Assembly (NCBI GenBank): GCA_028284345.1
Contig: JANQRY010000003.1
Span: 62,001 to 126,000, forward strand
Length of the DNA stretch: 64,000 nt
Direction of reading: 5' to 3'
Source of the DNA: Hyphococcus sp.
Lineage (GTDB): Bacteria; Pseudomonadota; Alphaproteobacteria; Caulobacterales; Parvularculaceae
In this document: piece by piece, positions 26,341-34,848 of the stretch
Layout: every line of letters starts with the position of its first letter
Position numbering within the stretch: position 1 is the first letter of the stretch
Notes under the pieces: model-generated
Told to the model about the DNA's origin: nothing
The model's input: only the letters and a program-made list of their open reading frames with translations
Databases searched by the model: none
Made by a program: the position numbers and the translations under genes

Positions 26341-28588
26341 AGTCCACTTTAACGCCGAACGTCCGGGGTTTCGTATACGCAGTCGTTGCGCTTTCACGGA
26401 TAAATCCGGGGGTGATGAAGATATTATTCTTTTCGACATCATCCTCGAGATTTGTGACGAAGCCCGTGACCGACAGACCGCTGTCGCCGGCGAAATACGT
26501 CACCGTGATATCGGTTTTCGTATTTGGCCCAACGCGATCGATAACCGGATCGTTGTATTCCCGCAGGAACATCTCGCTGTGCCAAGTCGTGTTAATCGCT
26601 GCAACAACACTGCCGGCGTTGCCAAGATCAAAACCGTATTGCAGCCCACCGGTAATTGTATGGTCGGCGACATACGGCAACTTGTTGCCGTTGAGGACCG
26701 TTTCGCCAGGGTCCGGGTCCGTACAACCTACCGGAACCGGGTCAGTTGGCATCGGCGTCGGTTCACGCGGGTCAAGGTTGCAATAGTCGTCGAATTCCGC
26801 GTTGACGTATGCATAGGTAAATGTCGCCAACAGATTGTCCGACAACTCATATTGGGTGTCGAGTTCGACGCCCCACAGCGTTGCCTCACCAGCGTTCGTT
26901 GTGAACTGACCGGGCGCGCCGCCGATAAACTGAAGCGACGACAACTGCAAGTCTGTATAGTCATAGTAAAAGCCGTCGATGTTGATCTGCGCCCGCCCGT
27001 CAAACGGATTGGACTTCAGACCAACTTCGTAAGCAATCACATCTTCCGGGTCATATGGCGAGCCATTGGACGTGATGTTGAAACCGCCGGCCTTGTAGCC
27101 GCTGGAAATGTTCAGATAGGCAAGCGCATTATCGGCGATGTCGTATTCGAGCCCGCCCTTCCAGGTCACCTTGGTGAACTTTTCTTCAATGTCCGTAAGA
27201 TCCGGCCGCGTTGGCGCCCCGAAGTTCAGCGAGTTGAACAAAGACCCTGTCTTTTTGTCGGCCGTGTAGCGAACGCCGCCAGTGACGCGGAAATCGTCCG
27301 TAATTGAATAGGTCGCCGAGCCGAAGCCCGCCACGGTCGACGAGTCGCCGAATTCATCGAGCAGGAAGTCCGGAAGACTGATAAAGCCGGGCCCCGGGGG
27401 CGCCACAAACCCGTTCAACCGGACGCGCCGGAAAATGTGGGTGTCTTCCGCGAAATAGTATGCGCCGATAATCCATTCGAGCGGACCGCTATTATTCGAC
27501 GACAGCCTGAATTCAAAGCTTTCGGCTTCGTTTTCCTGTTCCTTATTGAAAACGCTGAGGTTGACCGGCGAGCCGTCGAAGTCTTGCTGGACGCTCGTGT
27601 CTTGCCACAATTTCCCGGCCTGGAACCACATATCGACAAGACCGAAGGACTTTTGAACGCGGATGAAGGTCGAGAGCGTTTCCGTATCGTTCCACGAAGG
27701 AAAATCGTTATCAACGATGCGCGGATCGGTCGGATCGGGCGGTACGGTGAGGAACAGCGCCTGCGCCGGCCCCGGACCGCCCGGAACCATCGAGCGCTCA
27801 AGGAAGTGCATCGCAACGCCGGTGCCGTTGATATCGCTGTAGGTTGCGGAGAGCAGAACCTCTAGATCATTCTCCATTTCAAACAGCAATTGCCCGCGCG
27901 CCGTCAGGTCGCCGTCGCTGCCATGCGGGTCGTCGTCGGCGGAAGGACTGTTTATGTTCGTAATGTAGCCGTCTTCTTCCGTGCGAACGACGGAAAACCT
28001 GCCCGCGATATTGTCACTAAACGGAAGGTTCGCAACGCCCCGGATTTCCCAAAGATTGCGGGATCCGTAAGTGGCGCCAATTTTTCCTTCATAGTCAAAG
28101 GACGGTTCGTTGGAGATAACATTGACGACGCCGCCGGTCGCATTGCGGCCATAAAGCGTGCCCTGTGGCCCGCGCAGGACCTCGATGCGATCGACATCAT
28201 AGAAGATCGCGCTGCCGCCCGCGGGTCGCGGAAGGTAGAAATTATCAATGTAGAACGCGACGCCGGAGTCGGTAATCGAGGACGTCCCCTGGATGCCGAT
28301 GCCGCGCAAGGACACTTTGAAACCGTCCTGCTCCTGGCCGACATGAAGGCCCGGAACCAACGACTGAAAATTGGAAATGTCGTCGATGCCGCGATTTTCA
28401 AGCGAATCGCCGGCAAACGCCGAGATGGCGATCGCCGTGTCCTGAAGATTTTCTTCACGCTTCTCCGCGGTAACGACAATACTGTCAATGCCGACGCGCG
28501 ACCGATCCGCGTCATCGTCTTGTGCTAACGCTACAAGCGGCGACATCGCAATCGCGATCGCCAGTGTCGAAGCTTCATAGAGTTTCAT
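26330..28588 (-). CDS. TonB-dependent outer-membrane receptor
   Basis: 752 aa. Signal peptide (MKLYEASTLAIAIAMSPLVALA), TonB box-like DSIVVTAEKR at about residue 36, plug domain with VEVLRGPQGTLYGRNATGGVVNV-type sequence, then a 22-strand barrel finishing VKVDYEF with terminal phenylalanine. It is closely similar to the receptor at 42133-44448 throughout. Such receptors import substrates too large or scarce for porins; here the neighbours point to an organic carbon source rather than iron. GGGAGGG precedes the ATG by 4 nt. It heads an operon with a lipoprotein, a four-cysteine protein and two GSTs. Confidence 0.93.
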   Translation of the reverse strand: MKLYEASTLAIAIAMSPLVALAQDDDADRSRVGIDSIVVTAEKREENLQDTAIAISAFAGDSLENRGIDDISNFQSLVPGLHVGQEQDGFKVSLRGIGIQGTSSITDSGVAFYIDNFYLPRPAGGSAIFYDVDRIEVLRGPQGTLYGRNATGGVVNVISNEPSFDYEGKIGATYGSRNLWEIRGVANLPFSDNIAGRFSVVRTEEDGYITNINSPSADDDPHGSDGDLTARGQLLFEMENDLEVLLSATYSDINGTGVAMHFLERSMVPGGPGPAQALFLTVPPDPTDPRIVDNDFPSWNDTETLSTFIRVQKSFGLVDMWFQAGKLWQDTSVQQDFDGSPVNLSVFNKEQENEAESFEFRLSSNNSGPLEWIIGAYYFAEDTHIFRRVRLNGFVAPPGPGFISLPDFLLDEFGDSSTVAGFGSATYSITDDFRVTGGVRYTADKKTGSLFNSLNFGAPTRPDLTDIEEKFTKVTWKGGLEYDIADNALAYLNISSGYKAGGFNITSNGSPYDPEDVIAYEVGLKSNPFDGRAQINIDGFYYDYTDLQLSSLQFIGGAPGQFTTNAGEATLWGVELDTQYELSDNLLATFTYAYVNAEFDDYCNLDPREPTPMPTDPVPVGCTDPDPGETVLNGNKLPYVADHTITGGLQYGFDLGNAGSVVAAINTTWHSEMFLREYNDPVIDRVGPNTKTDITVTYFAGDSGLSVTGFVTNLEDDVEKNNIFITPGFIRESATTAYTKPRTFGVKVDYEF

Positions 28589-28709
28589 GTTTCCCTCCCG
28601 GTTATAACTTTCCTTACACGGATTTTCTTTTGCCGCCGCTTCCCCTCTCAAAACTTGACACTGCATTGTATTGGCGGCTTAACAATGCGAAATCATGAAA
28701 GGATTTGCG
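28589..28709. promoter_or_regulatory. divergent promoter with inverted repeat
   Basis: The 121-bp gap between the TonB receptor (minus) and the HbpS-like gene (plus) holds TTGACA at 28655-28660 and a perfect 7-bp inverted repeat, GCATTGT at 28663-28669 and ACAATGC at 28682-28688, with 12 bases between. The repeat lies where a plus-strand -10 would be (TTAACA at 28679-28684), so a bound regulator could repress. The regulator is unknown; the repeat differs from the two GntR-type motifs found elsewhere in the window. Confidence 0.4.
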
Positions 28710-29138
28710 ATGACTTCTAATTCGCTTACTGATCAAAACTTGACCGCCGCAGAAGCAAACGAAATTCTTGCGCGCGCCATGAAGGCCGCGGAAAAGGAAA
28801 GCGCCGACGTCGCCGTCGCGCTGGTGAATGCGTCGGGCGTTCTCGCGGGCTTTTTGCGGACCCCCGCCAGCTTCCTCGCCTCGGTTGACTATGCGCGATG
28901 GAAAGCCTGGACGGCGGCGAGCTTCAACATGCCAACGGCCGATTTCGCCGCGTTTCTTCAAACCTTGGACGACGTCACGCGCCAGGGCCTTCTCGCGCAC
29001 CCCGACGTTACGGCGCTGGGCGGCGGCTTCCCGATCCATCGAAACGGCGCGCTGGTCGGCGCCATCGGCGTTTCCGGCGGCGACGCCAGACAGGATGAAG
29101 TCATCGCCAAAGCCGGCCTTCAGGCGCTTGAGGGATAG
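28710..29138 (+). CDS. GlcG/HbpS-family protein
   Basis: 142 aa without signal peptide. LTAAEANEILARAMKAAEKE at the start, then VALVNASGVLAGFLRTP and GGGFPIHRNGALVGAIGVSGG are typical of the GlcG/HbpS family, small proteins that in some cases bind haem and in many catabolic clusters have no proven role. AAAGGA lies 7 nt before the ATG at 28710; an ATG five codons upstream lacks such a site. It is transcribed divergently from the TonB receptor operon and ends facing the SDR gene. Confidence 0.8.
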   Translation: MTSNSLTDQNLTAAEANEILARAMKAAEKESADVAVALVNASGVLAGFLRTPASFLASVDYARWKAWTAASFNMPTADFAAFLQTLDDVTRQGLLAHPDVTALGGGFPIHRNGALVGAIGVSGGDARQDEVIAKAGLQALEG

Positions 29139-29203
29139 CGCCGGCGCCCGGTCCGCATCGTGATCCTCATATCCTGAAAAAGACCGCATCTTCTCGCCTT
29201 CTT

Positions 29204-29950
29204 CTAAAACGCGCCTGGATAGAGGCCGCCATCCACAAGGATGTTTTGCCCCGTCAGGTAGCCGGCGTACGCGCTGCACAAAAACGCGCAAATGGCGCCC
29301 AGTTCAGCCGGATCGCCAATGCGCCCGGCCACCGGATTTTTCGTCAGGTGTTTGGTAATTTCCTTGGATTTGCGCAGCCGGTTGGTGTCGAACGGCCCCG
29401 GCAACAAATTGTTGACGGTGACGCCCTTGCCGGAAAGTTCCGGCACAAGGCCGAACAGGAACCCCGTCAGGCCGGAGCGCGCCGCCGTCGAAAGACCGAG
29501 CACCGGGATCGGAACGCGAACCGTCGACGACGTGATGTTGACGACGCGGCCAAACCCCCGGGACCCCATGCCGTCGACCGTCAGCCGAACCAGCTCGATC
29601 GCGCTCAGCATGTTGGCGTCGAGAGCGCTGATCCAGTCGTCGCGGTCCCAATCGCGAAAATCCCCCGGCGGCGGCCCCCCTGAATTGTTGATCAGGATGT
29701 CCGGCTCGGGAAAAACCTCGAGCATCGCCCCCCGGCAGTGGGGATCGTCGACGCTGCCGACGACCGTTTCAATCGTAACGTCCGGCGCGACGGCGCGAAT
29801 GTCCTCCGCCGCCGCCGAGACAGATTCTTGATTTCTGGAGTTTATGAGAACGTTGACGCCCTCTTGGGCAAGCGCCATGGCGCAGGCCTTGCCAAGGCCT
29901 TGGCTTGAGGCGCAAACAATTGCGTGGCGCCCTGCAATCCCAAGATCCAT
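29204..29950 (-). CDS. short-chain dehydrogenase/reductase lacking the usual Tyr-Lys pair
   Basis: 248 aa Rossmann protein with SSQGLGKACA near residue 15 for NAD(P), INNSGG near 87 and a C-terminal GQNILVDGG. The catalytic Ser is present (ITSST), but the normal YxxxK reads STAAR, that is Ser for Tyr and Arg for Lys. A subfamily of SDRs has comparable changes, so this is probably a real gene with a different chemistry or a binding role. It is divergent from the BVMO gene, with a GntR-type palindrome between them. Confidence 0.85.
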   Translation of the reverse strand: MDLGIAGRHAIVCASSQGLGKACAMALAQEGVNVLINSRNQESVSAAAEDIRAVAPDVTIETVVGSVDDPHCRGAMLEVFPEPDILINNSGGPPPGDFRDWDRDDWISALDANMLSAIELVRLTVDGMGSRGFGRVVNITSSTVRVPIPVLGLSTAARSGLTGFLFGLVPELSGKGVTVNNLLPGPFDTNRLRKSKEITKHLTKNPVAGRIGDPAELGAICAFLCSAYAGYLTGQNILVDGGLYPGAF

Positions 29951-30256
29951 TTGTTCCTCCCGTTTCCGCTGACGGCCTTATGATTGAACGCTCACCGGCC
30001 GGGCGGAAGGCGACGGCCGCGCAAACGGCATTTTTGCCTTGCGCAAAGCGCGACATATCGCCATGTCTTCCCTGTTAGCATGCTTGCATGTAAGTTGTAA
30101 ATCTGTATTTTTAGAAAATCGGCGCCACGCAATCGCCGATCAATGTTTTGACCTTGCTCGAACCGCATGCGAGGCGCGGGTTACCGGCCCGCCCCTGTAT
30201 TCGCAGGCGGATCCAGGAAACAATCGGCGACGGCGCCGTCTTAGGGAGGAATTGAA
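29951..30256. other. divergent control region between SDR and BVMO genes
   Basis: 306 bases without a gene. It contains the CATGC-TT-GCATG palindrome at 30079-30090, listed separately, in an AT-rich patch (30100-30120) likely to hold promoters. GGGAGGA precedes the BVMO start. Nothing else stands out. Confidence 0.6.
30079..30090. promoter_or_regulatory. GntR-type operator, copy 1
   Basis: CATGC-TT-GCATG, a perfect palindrome around two central bases. It lies between the divergent SDR and BVMO genes. Related sites are at 32806-32817 and 32917-32928, next to and divergent from the GntR gene 32129-32782, so that regulator is the probable ligand. Confidence 0.6.
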
Positions 30257-32074
30257 ATGTCGGATCACCAGGTGACGACGCCGAGTTTCGACGCAGAAGA
30301 ACTGCGAAAGAAATACGAAAAAGAGAAAAGCAAACGGCTGCGCCGCGACGGCGAGGGTCAATATATGGAGGCCGCCGGCGAGTTCGAGGATTTCGTCAAG
30401 GATCCTTACGTTAAAGCGCCGCTCGAACGCGATCCGGTCACGGAAGATGTTGAGGTCGCGATCATCGGCGCCGGCTTTGGCGGGCTGATCACCGCCATCA
30501 AACTGAGAAAGGCTGGCGTCAAATCGTTCCGCATGATTGACGAGGCGGGAGATTTCGGCGGCACCTGGTACTACAACCGCTACCCGGGAATCCGATGCGA
30601 TATCGAATCGCTCGTCTACCTTCCCTACCTCGAAGAAATCGGCATAAGGCCAAAGGAACACTACGCCCACGGGGCTGAAATCTACGCGCACTGCCAGACT
30701 CTCGGGCGCCATTTCGACCTTTACAAACACGCGCTGTTCGAAACCAAAGCAACCAATCTGGCGTGGGACGAAGAGCTGTCGCGCTGGATCATCAAAACCA
30801 GCCGCGGCGACGTCATTCGCGCGCGCTTTGTCACGGTGAGCCAGGGCCCGCTCTCGAAGGTGAAGCTTCCCGGCATCCCCGGAATCAAGCGTTTCAAAGG
30901 AAAGATGTTTCACTCGAGCCGCTGGGACTATGGTTACACCGGCGGCGACACCAATGGCGGGCTCGTCAACCTCGCGACAAAGAAAGTCGGCATCATTGGA
31001 ACCGGCGCAACCGCGGTGCAGATCATTCCCATCGCCGCCGACTACGCGAAAGAACTCTATGTCTTCCAGCGTACGCCGACGGCCGTTGACGTGCGCAATA
31101 ACCGGCCGATCGACCCGGATTGGTATGAGAGCTTGCCGAAAGGCTGGCAGCAAGATCGCATGAACAATTTCCTCGCGCTGTTGTCCCACAAACAGCAAGA
31201 CACCGACCTCGTTCACGATCAATGGACGGACTACTGGAAGCGCATCGCCGTGCTTGCCAAAGAAAAGAAACAAGCAGGCTCCGACGAAGACCCCCTCGCC
31301 ATTATGCAGCAGGTCGACTATCAAAAAATGGAGGAGCTTCGCGCCCGAATCGACGATGTCGTCGACGATCCGGAAACGGCGGAAAAACTGAAGCCCTGGT
31401 ACAATTACCTGTGCAAGCGTCCGCTCTTTAGCGACAACTACCTGGAAGCCTTCAACAAACCCAATGTCTTTCTTGTGGACACCGACGGCGCCGGCGTCAC
31501 GGAGATCACGGAGAAAGGCGTTGTCGCGAACGGCCGTGAATATGAACTTGATTGCCTGATTTTTGCGACTGGCTTTGACGTCGCCGCCGCAGCCTACAAG
31601 GTCGGCGGATATGACGTGGTCGGACGAGAAGGTCTCCATATCGACGACAAGTGGTCTAACAACCTCAAAACCGTGCACGGCACGCAATTACACGGCTTTC
31701 CGAACTTCCACATTGTCGGCGGCTTCCTGCAAGGGACCACGGCATTCAACTTTATGCATGCGCTCGACATTCAGGCGGAACATGCGGTCGATCTCATCGC
31801 GAAATGCATCAATGAGAACATCGCCAGCATGGAAGTGACCAGCGATGCGGAAGATCGCTGGGTCCAGCAGATGGAAGAAAACCACAATATGGGGATACAA
31901 CGCTATTTCGAAGAGTGCACGCCGGGCTTTCTCAATAATGAGGGCGACACCGAATCGAAACCGTCTTTTCTCGGCGGTAACTTTGGCGGCGGCACCACGG
32001 AATATGAGCGTATCATCCGCAATTGGCGAAAAGAATGCGTTGAGGACGACACAGCGATGACGCGGCTCGAATAG
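30257..32074 (+). CDS. Baeyer-Villiger flavin monooxygenase
   Basis: 605 aa. FAD motif GAGFGG near residue 72, GTWYYNRYPG about 100, the BVMO fingerprint FKGKMFHSSRWD (pattern FxGxxxHxxxWD, about residue 212), NADPH motif GTGATAVQ about 248 and IFATGFD near 436. An extra N-terminal segment of about 65 residues (EELRKKYEKEKSKRLR) is like that of cyclopentadecanone/steroid-type enzymes. It inserts oxygen beside a ketone to form an ester or lactone, with NADPH and O2. The neighbouring hydrolase could open that product. Single gene, probably controlled by the GntR encoded convergently at 32129. Confidence 0.92.
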   Translation: MSDHQVTTPSFDAEELRKKYEKEKSKRLRRDGEGQYMEAAGEFEDFVKDPYVKAPLERDPVTEDVEVAIIGAGFGGLITAIKLRKAGVKSFRMIDEAGDFGGTWYYNRYPGIRCDIESLVYLPYLEEIGIRPKEHYAHGAEIYAHCQTLGRHFDLYKHALFETKATNLAWDEELSRWIIKTSRGDVIRARFVTVSQGPLSKVKLPGIPGIKRFKGKMFHSSRWDYGYTGGDTNGGLVNLATKKVGIIGTGATAVQIIPIAADYAKELYVFQRTPTAVDVRNNRPIDPDWYESLPKGWQQDRMNNFLALLSHKQQDTDLVHDQWTDYWKRIAVLAKEKKQAGSDEDPLAIMQQVDYQKMEELRARIDDVVDDPETAEKLKPWYNYLCKRPLFSDNYLEAFNKPNVFLVDTDGAGVTEITEKGVVANGREYELDCLIFATGFDVAAAAYKVGGYDVVGREGLHIDDKWSNNLKTVHGTQLHGFPNFHIVGGFLQGTTAFNFMHALDIQAEHAVDLIAKCINENIASMEVTSDAEDRWVQQMEENHNMGIQRYFEECTPGFLNNEGDTESKPSFLGGNFGGGTTEYERIIRNWRKECVEDDTAMTRLE

Positions 32075-32128
32075 GGTCGCGAACCTTTCTGAAAAAGTTT
32101 TGCCGGCGCGATCTGCGAATGAGGCCTG

Positions 32129-32782
32129 CTATTCAGCGGCAATGTCGAGATTGAAGCCGGCGAGCACGGCGTCGGCGATTCCTGCAATGTGCGATTCCGC
32201 TTCGAGACGGGCGCGCTCCGGCCGCTCGTTCTGAACCGCGTCAATAATCTTGTCGTGTTCCGCCACTGCATCGGGGATAAGCGCGTTAAACCCGACAGAT
32301 TGCGTGATAAAGAAGTCGCTCATATTGAAGTTGTTCTGTTGTTTGCGGTCGAGCAACGGCGAATGCGCCATCAAGTGAATGGCGTGGTGAAACTCGCGAT
32401 TGAGGCGTGCGTATTCCTTCGCCGACGGCCGATCGGATTCCGCAAGACGACGCAGGCGCTGTTGCACCGACAAGGCGTTGTCGATGTCCTCCGTCGTGCG
32501 CCGCTGCGCCGCCAATTCCGCCAGGAGCCCTTCGGCGCGCTGAAACAGCTTGAAAAAATCACCAATTTCACTGGCGCTCGGATCGATGACCTGACAGCCG
32601 ACCTGCGGGATAATCTGAACGAAGCCTTCGACGCTGAGGCGATTGAGCGCGGACATGATCGGTTGCCGGCTGGCGCCGGTCTCTTCGCCGAGTTCCTTGA
32701 CCAGAAACCGGTCGCCGAACCTGTAATGGGCGTTCACCAGCCGATTGATGACGAGCTGATAAACCTCGTTGCTTTTGCTCAT
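32129..32782 (-). CDS. GntR family (FCD-type) transcription regulator
   Basis: 217 aa. Winged helix-turn-helix at residues about 5-70 (EETGASRQPIMSALNRLSVEGFVQIIP), then an all-helical FCD ligand domain with the metal/ligand residues in LNREFHHAIHLMA and EHDKIIDAV. Such proteins are usually repressors released by a pathway intermediate. Palindromes of the form CATGC-NN-GCATG lie 24 bp before its own start, before the hydrolase operon (32950) and before the BVMO/SDR pair, so it is likely to control all three and itself. Confidence 0.88.
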   Translation of the reverse strand: MSKSNEVYQLVINRLVNAHYRFGDRFLVKELGEETGASRQPIMSALNRLSVEGFVQIIPQVGCQVIDPSASEIGDFFKLFQRAEGLLAELAAQRRTTEDIDNALSVQQRLRRLAESDRPSAKEYARLNREFHHAIHLMAHSPLLDRKQQNNFNMSDFFITQSVGFNALIPDAVAEHDKIIDAVQNERPERARLEAESHIAGIADAVLAGFNLDIAAE

Positions 32783-32805
32783 TTCATATCCACACAAGAA
32801 TCTAG

Positions 32806-32817
32806 CATGCCAGCAAT
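32806..32817. promoter_or_regulatory. GntR-type operator, copy 2 (degenerate)
   Basis: CATGC-CA-GCAAT: the left half matches copy 1 and the right half differs at two bases. It lies 24 bp before the GntR gene start, fitting autoregulation. Confidence 0.4.
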
Positions 32818-32916
32818 TAAATACTGCGCCGCCGGGCCGCCGCAAGACAATTGATGCTCAAAACAGAGCGGACGCCCCCGGCCCGGGAAGTTTTCGCCCT
32901 TTACACTATCAGCTTA

Positions 32917-32928
32917 CATGCTAGTATG
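32917..32928. promoter_or_regulatory. GntR-type operator, copy 3
   Basis: CATGC-TA-GTATG, one half-site base off perfect symmetry. It shares the flanking CTTA with the reverse complement of copy 1. It ends 22 bp before the hydrolase ATG, so it overlaps the likely promoter or transcription start. Confidence 0.55.
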
Positions 32929-32949
32929 CATTAAAAGTCGGAGGAATGC

Positions 32950-33810
32950 ATGACCCATATCTGGCCCGAACTGGCAAAGGGCGTCGTCCGGTTAGGATAC
33001 GCTGACGCTGGCGGTGTGCGCACGCGCTACATCGAAGCCGGCGACCCGGACAGCGACGAAGCCGTAATCTTCGTCCATGGGACGGGCGGGCACCTCGAAG
33101 CGTTCACCCGCAATCTTCTGCCGCATGCGGAGCATTACAGAACGATCGCCCTCGACATGATCGGCCACGGCTACACCGAAAAACCCGACCACGATTACGA
33201 GATCAAACACTACGTTAAACATCTTGTCGACTTCTGCAACGCCGTCGGCGTCAAACACGCGCACGCCCATGGCGAGTCCCTGGGCGGCTGGATCGTCGCG
33301 CAATTCGCCATTGATCACCCTGACCTTACCGCGACGCTGACGCTGAATACGGCCGGCGGGTTAAACACCGACCCGAAGGTCATGAAAAAAGTCTACGACG
33401 TGACGATGAAGGCGGTCGCCGAAGCGAGCCCCGAAACGGTGCGCGCGCGGCTTGAATGGCTGATGAACGACCCCGCCCGCGTGACCGACGACCTCATTGA
33501 AATGCGCTACGGCATTTACACGCAGCCCGGATTCAAAAAGGCGATGGAACATATCCTGTGTTTGCAGGACATGGATATCCGCATGCGAAACGTGCTGACG
33601 GAGGAAACGCTTTCCAGTATTCAGGCGCCGACGCTCGTCATCTGGACTGACCACGATCCGACGGCGCCGGTGCAGACCGGACAGCGCTTTGTCGACGCAA
33701 TTCCGGATTCCCGAATGGTTGTCATGTCCGATTGCGCGCATTGGCCGCAATGGGAAAAAGCGGATGAATTCAATGCGCTTCATCTCAAGTTCCTTGCAGA
33801 ACACGGCTGA
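32950..33810 (+). CDS. alpha/beta hydrolase, MhpC-like C-C bond hydrolase
   Basis: 286 aa. Oxyanion motif VHGTGG near residue 44, nucleophile Ser110 in GESLGG, acid Asp236 in TDHDP and His264 in CAHWPQWE. The fold and layout are those of meta-cleavage-product hydrolases (MhpC, BphD, HsaD) that split ring-fission products to 2-hydroxypentadienoate and an acid. It is followed at 26 nt by an MhpB-type dioxygenase and then a VOC dioxygenase, which supports that role over a simple esterase. First gene of a four-gene operon ending with wrbA-like gene. Confidence 0.88.
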   Translation: MTHIWPELAKGVVRLGYADAGGVRTRYIEAGDPDSDEAVIFVHGTGGHLEAFTRNLLPHAEHYRTIALDMIGHGYTEKPDHDYEIKHYVKHLVDFCNAVGVKHAHAHGESLGGWIVAQFAIDHPDLTATLTLNTAGGLNTDPKVMKKVYDVTMKAVAEASPETVRARLEWLMNDPARVTDDLIEMRYGIYTQPGFKKAMEHILCLQDMDIRMRNVLTEETLSSIQAPTLVIWTDHDPTAPVQTGQRFVDAIPDSRMVVMSDCAHWPQWEKADEFNALHLKFLAEHG

Positions 33811-33836
33811 CCGTCTCTGCTCACGGAGTATTTTCA

Positions 33837-34787
33837 ATGACGCTTAAGCTTATATGCGCGTCCCACACGCCGCTGATGGATCATGTGGAAACCGATCCGA
33901 AGGTTGACGCAAATGTACGCGCGCATTTTAGCGACCTCGCCAAAACCGTGCGCGATTATGATCCAGAGCTCATCATCATATTCTCTCCGGATCATTTCCG
34001 CGGCGTTTTTTATGACATACTGCCGCCGTTCACGATCGGCGTGCGCGCATCAGCAATTGGCGATTACGGCATCGGTTCGGGCGCCTATAACGTCCCGGAG
34101 GATATGGCTGTCGACTGCATCCGCACGCTATTCCAGCAAGACATTGATGTGGGCATGTCTTACCGTTTTCGCGCAGATCATGGGTTTTCTCAACTTCTTG
34201 TCCTGCTCGGAGAAACGGTTGACCGTTATCCGGTTATTCCCATTCACATCAATTGCGCCGGCCCGCCGCTCCCGCCTTTCAGACGCGTTAGAAAACTGGG
34301 CGAGGCCATCGGAAAATGGGCGGCGATGCAAAATAAGCGCGTGCTGATACTCGGTTCAGGCGGCTTGTCTCATGACCCGCCGATTCCCAATCTGAAAACG
34401 GCGCCGCCGCAGGTCGCCGAGAAACTCATTGCAAACCATAATCCGTCGCCTGAAGAAATGCGTGCGCGTGAAGAACAAAACTTCGAAACCGCGCGTGCGC
34501 TTGCGCGGGGCGAAGGCGACGCCCTGCCATTGTCCCCGGAATGGGACCAAGACTTCATGGCGCATATGGCGAAAGGCGAATTCGGATATCTGGACGATGT
34601 GACCGAAGAAGAGCTCACCGGCGTTGCCGGCTGCGGCGGCCATGAAGTCCGCACATGGGTGGCGGCGTATGCGGCGTTGGCGGCGGTGGGGCCTTATCAA
34701 TCGGACACGCTTTTCTATCACGACATTGCGGAATGGAATGCGGGGATGGGCATCGCCAAAGCCGAACCCAACACGCAAGCGGCGTGA
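33837..34787 (+). CDS. class III extradiol dioxygenase, MhpB family
   Basis: 316 aa. N-terminal SHTPLMD (family hallmark S-H-x-P), FSPDHFRGVFYDILPPF, YRFRADHGFSQ and LILGSGGLSHDPP match MhpB/HpaD-type LigB-fold enzymes with non-haem iron. These cut a catechol next to one hydroxyl, in MhpB the ring of 2,3-dihydroxyphenylpropionate. The next gene encodes an unrelated VOC-type ring-cleavage dioxygenase, so this cluster carries two solutions for the same kind of step. Substrate unknown. Confidence 0.88.
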   Translation: MTLKLICASHTPLMDHVETDPKVDANVRAHFSDLAKTVRDYDPELIIIFSPDHFRGVFYDILPPFTIGVRASAIGDYGIGSGAYNVPEDMAVDCIRTLFQQDIDVGMSYRFRADHGFSQLLVLLGETVDRYPVIPIHINCAGPPLPPFRRVRKLGEAIGKWAAMQNKRVLILGSGGLSHDPPIPNLKTAPPQVAEKLIANHNPSPEEMRAREEQNFETARALARGEGDALPLSPEWDQDFMAHMAKGEFGYLDDVTEEELTGVAGCGGHEVRTWVAAYAALAAVGPYQSDTLFYHDIAEWNAGMGIAKAEPNTQAA

Positions 34788-34848
34788 CGACGACGCGCGC
34801 GAGATCCGCGCGAAACCTGAAAGCAACGGTGACTGAAGGAGGAAATCG

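Noticed and set aside
30140-31687. 515-codon open frame on the minus strand opposite the BVMO gene
   Set aside because: The plus-strand frame has complete FAD, NADPH and BVMO motifs; the antisense frame has none.
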